DNA of 46,883 bases, from positions 1-46,883 of the forward strand of contig CAZOOF010000011.1 in assembly GCA_964581365.1 (NCBI GenBank), given 5' to 3'. The notes beneath the pieces were generated by a model. The model was not told the origin of the DNA. It saw only the letters and a program-made list of their open reading frames with translations, and searched no databases. The number at the start of each line of letters is the position of its first letter. Position 1 is the stretch's first letter. A program made the position numbers and the translations under genes. The stretch comes from JAITWN01 sp964581365. Its GTDB lineage: Bacteria; Pseudomonadota; Gammaproteobacteria; SZUA-140. Below are positions 7,700 to 15,061 of the stretch, piece after piece.

Positions 7700-7728
7700 A
7701 TTCTAGGGCAGCGCGCAGGTGCTTACAA
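7700..7728 (-). promoter_or_regulatory. sigma70-type promoter of sodB
   Basis: On the minus strand TTGTAA (7728-7723) and TAGAAT (7705-7700) are separated by 17 bases. That is four of six and five of six matches to the housekeeping consensus. The implied leader is about 125 nt. Confidence 0.6.
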
Positions 7729-7798
7729 GGATTGTGTTTTTTCTCCGGGAACCCGTACTTTGCGACAGGAAATCCAGGCGCCGCAGCGGTATACCTGA

Positions 7799-7827
7799 TT
7801 GAAGCGCTATGGTATTGCCCTTATGAT
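7799..7827 (+). promoter_or_regulatory. sigma70-type promoter of grxD
   Basis: TTGAAG (7799-7804) and TATGAT (7822-7827) are 17 bases apart, a good housekeeping promoter. The expected start is near 7834, about 40 nt before the grxD ATG, whose ribosome-binding site is GAGG. Confidence 0.7.
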
Positions 7828-7874
7828 TCGTTCTGGCCACCGGCCCCCCGCAAATTCAGTGAGGTAAGTAAACG

Positions 7875-8186
7875 ATGGATGTGATGGACAGGATCAGGCA
7901 GCAGATCGAAGGCAGTCCGATCGTGCTGTACATGAAGGGCACGCCGCAGATGCCGCAGTGCGGGTTTTCCAATTACGCAGCCCGTGCCCTGCAGGCATGC
8001 AATGCCGATTTTGCGGCAATCGATGTGCTGGCAGATCCGGAGATCCGGCAGAACCTGCCTCGGTATGCCAATTGGCCCACCTTCCCGCAGCTCTACATCA
8101 AGGGCGAATTGATCGGCGGTTGCGACATCATGCGCGAACTCTACGAGAGCGGCGAACTGCAGAAGATGGTCGACGCTGCCCGCTGA
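7875..8186 (+). CDS. grxD: Monothiol glutaredoxin, CGFS type (Grx4 family)
   Basis: 103 residues. The active-site motif is C29-G-F-S32, preceded by the KGTP loop (21-24) that binds glutathione. WPTFPQLYIKGELIGGCDI carries the cis-Pro and the GG-C-D glutathione contacts. Proteins of this family dimerise around a glutathione-ligated [2Fe-2S] cluster and deliver Fe-S clusters, rather than acting as strong disulfide reductases. It sits between sodB and rnt, as in other gammaproteobacteria, which supports the name. Confidence 0.95.
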   Translation: MDVMDRIRQQIEGSPIVLYMKGTPQMPQCGFSNYAARALQACNADFAAIDVLADPEIRQNLPRYANWPTFPQLYIKGELIGGCDIMRELYESGELQKMVDAAR

Positions 8187-8297
8187 CCATCGCGTATCTC
8201 CTCCGGCAAGCGGCGGGTCGGCACCGTTCCGGCCCGTCTGTACCTCCAGGCTGCCTGAGCCGCCCCCGTCCCGCCGCCGGCAGGCCCGCCTGCGGGG

Positions 8298-8936
8298 TCA
8301 GCGCGCCAGGCTCGCGTCCCAGCAATTCACGATTTCACAGAACAGCGCTGCGGTGACCTCCGCATCGTAAATCGCGGTATGAGCGCGGGACTCGTCCCAG
8401 GCCAGTCCGGCGCTGCGCACGGCCCGCGCCAGTACCGTCTGGCCATAGGCTACGCCGGCGAGGGTGGCGGTATCGAAGGTGCTGAAGGGATGGAACGGAT
8501 TGCGCTTCAGGCCGGCGCGAGCCGCTGCCGTGTTGATGTAAGCCAGATCCAGTCCCGGGTTGTGCCCGACGAGGATGGCGCGCGTGCAGCCCGCGCTGCG
8601 TACCGCGGCGCGCACGGCGGTGAAGATCCTGCGCAGCGCTTCTCCTTCTTCCAGCGCGCCGCGGAAGGGATGCCATGGATCGCGGATGCCGGTGAATTCC
8701 AGCGCCGCCGGATCGAGGCGCGCGCCTTCGAAAGGCAGCACGTTCTCGGCGTGCGTTGCGACCTGGACCAGCTTTCCATCGTCATCGAAGTCGAGCAGCA
8801 CGGCTGCGACTTCCAGCAGGGCATCGGTGGCGGGATTGAACCCGCCGGCCTCCACGTCGACGACTACCGGGAGAAAGCCGCGGAATCGCGTCGCCATGTG
8901 GCTGCGCGACCCCATTGTTCGAGGGGGTTCGTTCAT
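8298..8936 (-). CDS. rnt: Ribonuclease T
   Basis: A 212-residue 3'-5' exoribonuclease of the DEDDh superfamily, which trims tRNA CCA ends and stable RNAs. Exo I is VVVDVEAGGFN (D27, E29). Exo II is in the VGHNPGLDLAY region, and Exo III includes AHTAIYDAEVTA with the catalytic His and Asp. LKRNPFHPFSTFDTATLAG is nearly diagnostic for RNase T. The first 13 residues are not conserved, and an in-frame ATG at 8897 (MATRFRGF) matches the usual family start, so the true protein may be about 199 residues. The gene is convergent with grxD across a 111-bp gap in which I saw no convincing terminator. Confidence 0.93.
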   Translation of the reverse strand: MNEPPRTMGSRSHMATRFRGFLPVVVDVEAGGFNPATDALLEVAAVLLDFDDDGKLVQVATHAENVLPFEGARLDPAALEFTGIRDPWHPFRGALEEGEALRRIFTAVRAAVRSAGCTRAILVGHNPGLDLAYINTAAARAGLKRNPFHPFSTFDTATLAGVAYGQTVLARAVRSAGLAWDESRAHTAIYDAEVTAALFCEIVNCWDASLAR

Positions 8937-8982
8937 GCCCGCTAGCTTAGGAGATATGTGCGGTCAGATCCATTGCGCTGCG

Positions 8983-10524
8983 CTAGTCCTCATCCTCCGC
9001 GGCTTTCCGCCATGGCGTCGGATCGATGCCGAACTTGCGCATGCGCGAGCGCAGCGTATGCGGATTGACGCCGAGCAGTCGGGCCGCGCCCCTGCGTCCT
9101 TCGACACGGCCGCGCGCAAGCTCCAGCGCAGCATGAATATGCTCGACGATTACCTGGTCGAGGGTGGGGAAGTGCTGCGTCGTGCCGACGGATTGCTTCC
9201 TGGCGCCGATGCTGCGCGCTGGCGCTGAGAGTCCCAGCGCTGCTGCCACATCGAGGCGCCGGCCTTCGCCCAGGATCGCTGCGCGTTCTATCACCGACGC
9301 CATCTCGCGGACGTTGCCGGGCCAGTCGTAGTCCTGGAGCAGGGCGAGATCGGCGTCGGTGGGCATCTGCGGGGGCAGGCCGATCCTGGCTGATGCGCGC
9401 CGCGCGAAATGGCGGGCGAGTGCGGGGATGTCCTGCCGGCGTTCGCGCAGCGGCGGGATGAGGATGGGGAAGACCGCGATGCGATACCATAGATCTTCGC
9501 GGAAAGTACCCTCCTGGACCATCGCGGCGAGATCGCGGTGCGTGGCGGCGATCACGCGCACATCGACGTGAATGCTTTCTTCTCCGCCGACGCGCGTCAG
9601 GCTGCCATCCTGCAGCACGCGCAGCAGGCGAACCTGTACCGCCGGTGGCAGCTCGCCGACTTCATCGAGGAACAGCGTGCCGCCATTGGCCTGTTCGAAC
9701 CATCCTTTTCGTCGTGCAGAGGCGCCGGTGAAGCTGCCCTTTTCGTGACCGAAGAGCTCCGAGTCGATGAGCTCCGGTGGCAACGCGCCGCAGTTGACGC
9801 GGATGAATGGTCTGCCGGCGCGCAGTGAGCGCTCGTGGATAGCGCGAGCAATGACTTCCTTGCCGGAGCCGGTGTCGCCCAGCAGCAGCACTGAGCTGTC
9901 GGATGGCGCAACCTGATCCACCCTGGTCATGACGGGTTTCAGGCCGCTGTCGCTACCGACGATGTCGTCGACCGCGCGGTCGCGATCGCCTGTGCCGCTC
10001 GTCTCGCGCTTGATCGCAGCAGCGCGCAGTTCGCCGAGTTCCTCGCGCTGCTCGTGGTTCGCCAGTGCTGCGGCCAAAGGTTCGAGCAGTTTCGTCAGCA
10101 GCCCGGCCGCGGCGGACTGCAGCCTGCCCGCCGGAGTGGTCATCATGCCCAGGGCGCGCGGTTTTCCGTCGTCGCCGCGGGCGATGACTCCCAGCAGCGC
10201 ATCGCGGGTGGCGTGCAGTTCCTCCAGCGGCGCCAGTGGCGCCGGCCAGGGGCCGGTAGCGCTGGTCGTCGTGACGGGCTCGCGCTCGAACCAGTCGAGC
10301 ATCGCGCTGAATTGTTCGCCGGTCAGCGCGATGCTGCTCGGAGGGAGTTCCGCGGGACTGGTGGCGATGGACTGCAGCGCCATGCGGCTCTGATCGAGTC
10401 TCAGAATCTCCAGGCCGGACAGTGGCATGGCCCGCGTGAGCAGGTCGGTCACCGCGCTGACCGCGGCCTCGATGTCGTCGTGCAGCCCAATCTCGCGCCA
10501 CGCTTTCAGCAGCAATTCGTTCAT
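8983..10524 (-). CDS. sigma54-dependent enhancer-binding regulator with GAF-like sensor, probably of sulfur uptake
   Basis: 513 residues. The N-terminal 170 residues look like a GAF-type sensor, with no phosphoacceptor receiver domain seen. The AAA+ core has Walker A GDTGSGKE (216-223), GSFTGA (263-268, a Ser variant of the sigma54-contacting GAFTGA loop) and Walker B FLDEVGEL (285-292). The sensor region is RVIAATHRDL, and there is a WPGNVREM motif. The last 60 residues contain a Fis-type HTH (GRRGAARLLGVNPHTLRSRM). It is divergent from oscA-porin-sbp-cys. Between them lie paired inverted repeats and a -24/-12 promoter, so it probably activates that operon and may regulate itself. The signal it senses is unknown. 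I do not assign a name; it differs from SfnR-type proteins in having this sensor region. Confidence 0.9.
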   Translation of the reverse strand: MNELLLKAWREIGLHDDIEAAVSAVTDLLTRAMPLSGLEILRLDQSRMALQSIATSPAELPPSSIALTGEQFSAMLDWFEREPVTTTSATGPWPAPLAPLEELHATRDALLGVIARGDDGKPRALGMMTTPAGRLQSAAAGLLTKLLEPLAAALANHEQREELGELRAAAIKRETSGTGDRDRAVDDIVGSDSGLKPVMTRVDQVAPSDSSVLLLGDTGSGKEVIARAIHERSLRAGRPFIRVNCGALPPELIDSELFGHEKGSFTGASARRKGWFEQANGGTLFLDEVGELPPAVQVRLLRVLQDGSLTRVGGEESIHVDVRVIAATHRDLAAMVQEGTFREDLWYRIAVFPILIPPLRERRQDIPALARHFARRASARIGLPPQMPTDADLALLQDYDWPGNVREMASVIERAAILGEGRRLDVAAALGLSAPARSIGARKQSVGTTQHFPTLDQVIVEHIHAALELARGRVEGRRGAARLLGVNPHTLRSRMRKFGIDPTPWRKAAEDED

Positions 10525-10543
10525 TCGCTTCCTTCCGTTTTAT

Positions 10544-10582
10544 TTAACGGTTGCCCGTTAATATTAACGTTAGTTCCGTTAA
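10544..10582. promoter_or_regulatory. Two tandem inverted repeats, candidate upstream activator sites
   Basis: TTAACGG-N4-CCGTTAA occupies 10544-10561. TTAACGT-N5-CCGTTAA occupies 10564-10582, with one mismatch in the arms. Both are TTAACG/CGTTAA dyads with nearly equal spacing, and their centres are about 20 bp apart, so two dimers could bind on roughly the same helix face. They lie 20-58 bp upstream of the regulator's ATG and about 73-110 bp upstream of the -24 element, where enhancer-binding proteins usually bind. Half-site-like AAACGG copies flank them. Confidence 0.7.
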
Positions 10583-10654
10583 AAGAAACGGAAAAATCTC
10601 CTTCGATTCACGCAATGTATCGAATTTTATCGTAAAAACAAATAGATAAAGTTT

Positions 10655-10669
10655 TGGCACGATCCTTGA
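10655..10669 (+). promoter_or_regulatory. sigma54 (RpoN) -24/-12 promoter of the sulfur-uptake operon
   Basis: TGGCACG (10655-10661), four bases, then TTGA (10666-10669). The RpoN consensus is TGGCACG-N4-TTGC; only the final C is replaced by A. The -24 GG and the spacing are intact. The predicted start is near 10681, giving an approximately 110-nt leader before oscA. Confidence 0.72.
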
Positions 10670-10687
10670 ACTATCCCTATCGGGAAC

Positions 10688-10762
10688 GGCGGCCGCAGGG
10701 CCGCCAGCCAGGGAAGGCATCTCGAGCAGATCCGGCCAGCCCGGGCAAGGTGACTCGTCACC
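10688..10762 (+). promoter_or_regulatory. Leader hairpins upstream of oscA
   Basis: The predicted leader holds a perfect 7-bp stem (10688-10694 with 10699-10705, loop GCAG). It also holds the dyad GGTGACTCGTCACC at 10749-10762, which can form a 5-bp hairpin or serve as a DNA operator. Neither is followed by a T tract. I did not recognise a SAM-type riboswitch core. Confidence 0.35.
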
Positions 10763-10791
10763 CAAGCGACAGGCAAACCACAGGAAACACG

Positions 10792-10995
10792 ATGAAAGAG
10801 CACAACAGCAGTGAAGTCGATGAGGCCGTGGCGCGGCTGCGCGAAGCCCTGGCGACGATCCGCTTCGGGTCGGTGGAATTCATCATTCACGACGGACGGG
10901 TGCTGCAGATCGACCGCAAGGAGAAGTTGCGTCTCGATCCGGCCGGCAAGTCCAGGTCCGCAGGCAGCAGTCAGGGTTCGCGGTTCTCTTCGTAA
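10792..10995 (+). CDS. oscA: OscA/YezD-family small protein (DUF2292), sulfur-starvation associated
   Basis: 67 residues from the ATG at 10792, which has AGGAA nine bases upstream; an in-frame GTG at 10750 is a weaker alternative. The core ALATIRFGSVEFIIHDGRVL followed by QIDRKEKLRL is the whole YezD/DUF2292 domain. The tail is Ser/Lys-rich. In Pseudomonas, OscA is encoded just ahead of sbp and is needed for growth on organosulfur compounds; that gene order is repeated here with a porin inserted. Its molecular activity is unknown. As first gene after the sigma54 promoter it should be strongly induced with the operon. Confidence 0.85.
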   Translation: MKEHNSSEVDEAVARLREALATIRFGSVEFIIHDGRVLQIDRKEKLRLDPAGKSRSAGSSQGSRFSS

Positions 10996-11111
10996 TGACT
11001 CTCTCCCTTGTTCCGACCGGACGACCGGAGGTTCTTCTTTGCAAGGTTTCGACAAACAGCAGATGGCTGAACCGGATCACCGGCAGTCTCGCTCCGGAGG
11101 AAAAGGAAAAA

Positions 11112-12194
11112 ATGAACGTCAATAAAATTCCGGCCGCGCTTGCCGCTGCCGTCGTCGTCGCAGGGGTGGGGTCCGGTGTGCATGCGGCGGAAGTGAAAGG
11201 ACCGACGCTGTACGGGCAGATACATGTGTCGCTCGATAACCTGGACAACGGTGATGACAGCGCTCTCAACCTGTCCAGCAACCGCAGCCGGTTCGGCATC
11301 AAGGGTGACATTCCGATCCAGGACGGACTGAAGGCGATCTATCAGCTCGAGTCGGAGTTCCGCGCCGACAGCAGCAGCGGCGGAAGCACGTTGGCCTCCC
11401 GTAACACCTTCGTCGGTCTCCAGGGTGGATTCGGCACCGTCCGCGCCGGACGCTTCGATACGCCGGTGAAGCTGATCGGTCGAAAGGTCGAGCTCTTCGC
11501 CAACCAGGTGGGTGATCTGCGCAATCTGACGCGTGCTGGTTCGGGATTTGCCGCTGCGGCGAACGGCAATCCAGCCGTCGCGGCCAATCGCTTCGACGAG
11601 CGGCCCAACAACAGCATCGGCTATGACTCGCCCGATTTCGGCGGACTGTCGGTCAGCCTGCAGTACGCGACCAATCCCGACGATGGCGCCGCCGCGAACA
11701 ACGACTACGACACCATCAGCGCGGCGGTGAACTACGCCAATGGTCCGCTGTATCTGGGTATCGGCTACGAGCAGAACGGCAACGCCGCGCCTGGACAGGA
11801 CGATCCTGCGGCGGTGCGTATCGCCGGCTCCTATGACATCGGCTCCGTGCGCCTGACCGCCCTGTGGCAGTCGATCTCGGCCAACCTGGACCAGAGCGAC
11901 GAGGACGTCTACGGCCTCGGTATCCGCTACAAGCATGACAGCACGTGGACGCTGAAGGCGCAGTGGTATCAGCTCAGCGCGGATCGCGCGGATGCTGACG
12001 CCACCCTGGCCGCCATCGGCGCCGAATACACGCTCGCCAAGCCGGTGACCCTGTATCTCGACTATGCGGTGGCGGACAACGATGCCAACCGCCGCGTCAC
12101 GCCGTACCGCGAAGGCCGCAGCGACAACCTGACCATCGCCACCGCTGGCGAGAAGGCCGGCGCGGTCTCGCTCGGCGCCATCTACCGCTTCTGA
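11112..12194 (+). CDS. Outer-membrane general porin, Gram-negative 16-strand type
   Basis: 360 residues from the ATG at 11112, chosen for its GAGGAAAAGG ribosome-binding site and the signal peptide ending GVHA (about residue 24). The mature protein starts with the strand GPTLYGQIHVSLD and has alternating aromatic/polar strands such as SRFGIKGDI and NTFVGLQGGFGTVRAGRFDTP. It ends in Phe after GAIYR, the C-terminal signature for BAM insertion. RAGRFDTPVK is typical of the porin_4 family. Placed between oscA and sbp, it probably lets sulfate or organosulfur anions through the outer membrane. Selectivity cannot be read from the sequence. Confidence 0.9.
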   Translation: MNVNKIPAALAAAVVVAGVGSGVHAAEVKGPTLYGQIHVSLDNLDNGDDSALNLSSNRSRFGIKGDIPIQDGLKAIYQLESEFRADSSSGGSTLASRNTFVGLQGGFGTVRAGRFDTPVKLIGRKVELFANQVGDLRNLTRAGSGFAAAANGNPAVAANRFDERPNNSIGYDSPDFGGLSVSLQYATNPDDGAAANNDYDTISAAVNYANGPLYLGIGYEQNGNAAPGQDDPAAVRIAGSYDIGSVRLTALWQSISANLDQSDEDVYGLGIRYKHDSTWTLKAQWYQLSADRADADATLAAIGAEYTLAKPVTLYLDYAVADNDANRRVTPYREGRSDNLTIATAGEKAGAVSLGAIYRF

Positions 12195-12213
12195 ACGGAG
12201 AGGAACTCAAGGA

Positions 12214-13218
12214 ATGAAACTCGTCAAATCCCTGATCGCGGTCGTCGCTCTGTCGGCCGCTTCGCTCGCGAGCGCGGCGAACTTGGAACTGTTGAATGTG
12301 TCCTACGATCCGACACGCGAGCTCTATGCGGACTACAACAAGGCATTTGCCAAGTACTGGAAGGACAAGACCGGTCAGGACGTAAAGGTCCGCCAGTCTC
12401 ACGGTGGCGCGGGCAAGCAGGCGCGCGCGGTGATCGATGGGTTGGAAGCCGACGTGGTTACTCTGGCGCTCGCTTACGACATCGACGCCATCCACGAGAA
12501 GGCCGGGCTCATCCCCGCAGACTGGCAGTCGCGACTCCCGCACAACAGCGCGCCCTATACGTCGACCATCGTGTTTCTGGTGCGTAAGGGCAATCCCAAG
12601 AACATCAAGGATTGGGATGACCTGGTCAAGCCGGGTATCGGAGTAATCACTCCGAATCCGAAGACCTCGGGCGGTGCGCGCTGGAACTACCTTGCGGCCT
12701 GGGCCTACGCGCTGAAGAAGTACGGCTCCGAAGATGCGGCCCGTGACTTCGTCGCCAGGCTGTTCAAGAACGTGCCCGTGCTCGACTCCGGAGCGCGCGG
12801 TTCGACTACGACCTTCGTGCAGCGAGGCATCGGCGATGTGTTCCTGTCGTGGGAGAACGAGGCTTTTCTCGCGCTCAACGAGCTGGGACCCGACAAGTTC
12901 GAGATCGTGCTGCCATCGCTCAGCATTCTGGCCGAGCCGCCGGTGAGCATCGTCGACAGGAACGTCGACAAGCATGGCACGCGCGAAGTGGCGCAGGCCT
13001 ATCTCGAGTTCCTGTATTCGCCGGAAGGGCAGCGCATCGCGGCCAAGAACTACTACCGTCCGCGTGAACAGCAGCATGCCTCCCCTGAGGACCGGGAGCG
13101 TTTTCCTGAGCTGAATCTGGTCACCATCGACGAGGTGTTTGGCGGCTGGCAGAAAGCCCAGAAGGCCCATTTCAATGACGGCGGTGTCTTCGACCAGATC
13201 TATCAGCCGGGGCGTTGA
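12214..13218 (+). CDS. sbp: Periplasmic sulfate-binding protein
   Basis: 334 residues with signal peptide (cleavage near SLASA). It matches Sbp rather than CysP at the discriminating segments: LLNVSYDPTRELY, ADVVTLALAYDIDAI, APYTSTIVFLVRKGNPK, ITPNPKTSGGARWNYLAAW and LDSGARGSTTTF. These segments form the sulfate pocket. It feeds CysT/CysW/CysA, encoded next. A 97-bp gap with a strong hairpin separates it from cysT, which may keep binding-protein mRNA more abundant than permease mRNA. Confidence 0.96.
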   Translation: MKLVKSLIAVVALSAASLASAANLELLNVSYDPTRELYADYNKAFAKYWKDKTGQDVKVRQSHGGAGKQARAVIDGLEADVVTLALAYDIDAIHEKAGLIPADWQSRLPHNSAPYTSTIVFLVRKGNPKNIKDWDDLVKPGIGVITPNPKTSGGARWNYLAAWAYALKKYGSEDAARDFVARLFKNVPVLDSGARGSTTTFVQRGIGDVFLSWENEAFLALNELGPDKFEIVLPSLSILAEPPVSIVDRNVDKHGTREVAQAYLEFLYSPEGQRIAAKNYYRPREQQHASPEDRERFPELNLVTIDEVFGGWQKAQKAHFNDGGVFDQIYQPGR

Positions 13219-13263
13219 GAGAAGTCCTGTCGCGGCGGCCGCTGCGACAGTTTCATGAGGTTC

Positions 13264-13290
13264 CCCGTCCCTGCGTGGTGCAGGGACGGG
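13264..13290 (+). terminator. 11-bp perfect hairpin between sbp and cysT
   Basis: CCCGTCCCTGC (13264-13274) pairs fully with GCAGGGACGGG (13280-13290) around GTGGT. No T tract follows (TATTGATATC), so it may act as an mRNA 3'-end stabiliser or partial terminator rather than a full stop. An equivalent hairpin lies at the same place in the cysP half. Confidence 0.6.
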
Positions 13291-13315
13291 TATTGATATC
13301 CAGCGAGGAACCAGC

Positions 13316-14149
13316 GTGAGCACACTCAGATTGCGTCAGCCAAGCGTACTGCCCGGGTTTGGCATCACCATGGGGTTTACGCTGCTTTACCTGAGCCTGA
13401 TCGTTTTCATTCCGCTTTCAGCGACTTTCTTCAAGTCGATGGATCTGAGCTGGCCGCAGTTCTGGGATGCGATCAGCTCGCCGCGGGTGCTTGCATCCTA
13501 CAAGCTGACCTTTGGCGCTTCGGCTCTGGCCGCACTCTGCAACCTTGTTTTCGGCCTGCTGGTGGCCTGGGTGCTGGTGCGGTACCGCTTCCCGGGACGC
13601 AGGCTGGTGGATGCGCTCATCGATCTGCCGTTCGCGCTGCCGACCGCGGTTGCCGGTATCGCCCTGGCTTCGCTCTATGCCACCAATGGCTGGGTCGGAC
13701 GCTGGTTTGACCTGATCGGTATCAAGATTGCTTTTACCCCGATCGGCGTGTTCGTGGCGCTGGTCTTCATCGGCCTGCCGTTCGTCGTCAGAACAGTCCA
13801 GCCGGTATTGCAGGAGCTCGAACCGGAGATCGAAGAGGCCGCCGCCAGCCTGGGAGCCACGCGTCTGCAGACCTTCCTCCGAGTGCTGCTGCCCAGCCTG
13901 TGGCCAGCGCTGCTCACCGGATTCACGCTGGCCTTCGCGCGCGCGCTCGGTGAATACGGCTCGGTCATCTTCATCGCGGGCAACATGCCCATGGTCTCTG
14001 AGATTACGCCGCTGCTGATCATCACCAAGCTCGAGCAGTTCGACTATGCAGGCGCGACAGCCATTGCGGTGGCGATGCTGGTGGTGTCGTTCATCCTGCT
14101 GCTGGCGATCAACATGATTCAGTGGTGGAGCCGCCGGCGCTTCGGCTAA
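13316..14149 (+). CDS. cysT: Sulfate ABC transporter permease CysT (first copy)
   Basis: 277 residues from a GTG at 13316 that has GAGGAA upstream. Six or so hydrophobic segments are visible. The ATPase-contacting EAA loop reads EEAAASLGATRLQTFLRVLLP, split here only as a description of residues near 178-198. DLPFALPTAVAGIALASLY is characteristic of CysT/CysU. It forms the inner-membrane channel with CysW. The next gene begins 12 bp downstream. Closely related to the second copy at 17233. Confidence 0.94.
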   Translation: MSTLRLRQPSVLPGFGITMGFTLLYLSLIVFIPLSATFFKSMDLSWPQFWDAISSPRVLASYKLTFGASALAALCNLVFGLLVAWVLVRYRFPGRRLVDALIDLPFALPTAVAGIALASLYATNGWVGRWFDLIGIKIAFTPIGVFVALVFIGLPFVVRTVQPVLQELEPEIEEAAASLGATRLQTFLRVLLPSLWPALLTGFTLAFARALGEYGSVIFIAGNMPMVSEITPLLIITKLEQFDYAGATAIAVAMLVVSFILLLAINMIQWWSRRRFG

Positions 14150-14161
14150 GGACATAATCAC

Positions 14162-15061
14162 ATGCAAACGAACCGATTCGATTCTCATACGACGCTGACC
14201 GAGCCGAAGTGGCTTCAGTTGAGCCTCATTCTCGGCGCCGTGATATTCCTGGCGCTGTTTCTGGTCCTTCCGCTCGCGGCAGTTTTCACCGAAGCGCTGC
14301 GTCAGGGGATGGGCGCTTACTTCGAGGCGCTGGTGGAGCCGGATGCGCTCGCTGCGATCCGTCTCACACTGCTCGCCGCCGCCATCGCGGTGCCATTGAA
14401 TCTGGTGTTCGGCGTGTGCGCGGCATGGGCCATCGCCAAGTTCGAGTTTCGTGGCAAGAGCATCCTGATCAGCCTGATCGACCTGCCGTTCTCGGTTTCG
14501 CCTGTCATCGCCGGCCTGATCTACATATTGGTCTTCGGCGCGCAGGGGTGGCTGGGACCCTGGCTGCAGGAACATGACATGCGCATCGTGTTCGCCGTGC
14601 CCGGCATCATTCTGGCCACGATCTTCGTCACAGTGCCCTTCGTGGCCCGCGAGCTGATTCCGCTGATGCAGTCGCAGGGAACACAGGAAGAGGAGGCCTC
14701 GCTCACGCTGGGAGCAAGCGGCCTGCAGACCTTCTGGCGCGTGACCCTGCCGAACATCAAGTGGGGATTGCTCTACGGAGTAATCCTTTGCAATGCCCGC
14801 GCCATGGGCGAGTTCGGCGCGGTGTCGGTGGTCAGTGGACACATCCGTGGCGAGACCAACACGCTGCCGCTGCACGTGGAGATTCTTTACAACGAGTACA
14901 GCTTCGTGGCGGCCTTTGCGTGCGCCTCGCTGCTGGCACTGCTGGCGCTGGTTACGCTGGCGCTGAAGACCTGGGTGGAGTGGCGGGTATCCGTCCGTGA
15001 TCGCCGCCCGGTCGAGGAGATACAGATAGACACCAATGCTGCCAGGGGAGCATTCGCATGA
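14162..15061 (+). CDS. cysW: Sulfate ABC transporter permease CysW (first copy)
   Basis: 299 residues with about six membrane segments. Landmarks are DLPFSVSPVIAGLIYILVFG, EEEASLTLGASGLQTFWRV (EAA loop) and ARAMGEFGAVSVVSGHIRG. These are CysW hallmarks. The N-terminal 20 residues are polar and cytoplasmic. Its stop overlaps the cysA start as ATGA (15058-15061), so the two are translationally coupled. Forms the heterodimeric channel with the preceding CysT. Confidence 0.94.
   Translation: MQTNRFDSHTTLTEPKWLQLSLILGAVIFLALFLVLPLAAVFTEALRQGMGAYFEALVEPDALAAIRLTLLAAAIAVPLNLVFGVCAAWAIAKFEFRGKSILISLIDLPFSVSPVIAGLIYILVFGAQGWLGPWLQEHDMRIVFAVPGIILATIFVTVPFVARELIPLMQSQGTQEEEASLTLGASGLQTFWRVTLPNIKWGLLYGVILCNARAMGEFGAVSVVSGHIRGETNTLPLHVEILYNEYSFVAAFACASLLALLALVTLALKTWVEWRVSVRDRRPVEEIQIDTNAARGAFA

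Noticed and set aside
10671..10791. SAM-I or SAM-II riboswitch ahead of oscA
   Set aside because: The expected conserved cores were not found by eye; only simple hairpins are present.
13418..14875. 485-codon minus-strand open frame
   Set aside because: Opposite cysT and cysW; Gln/Arg/His-rich and without signals.
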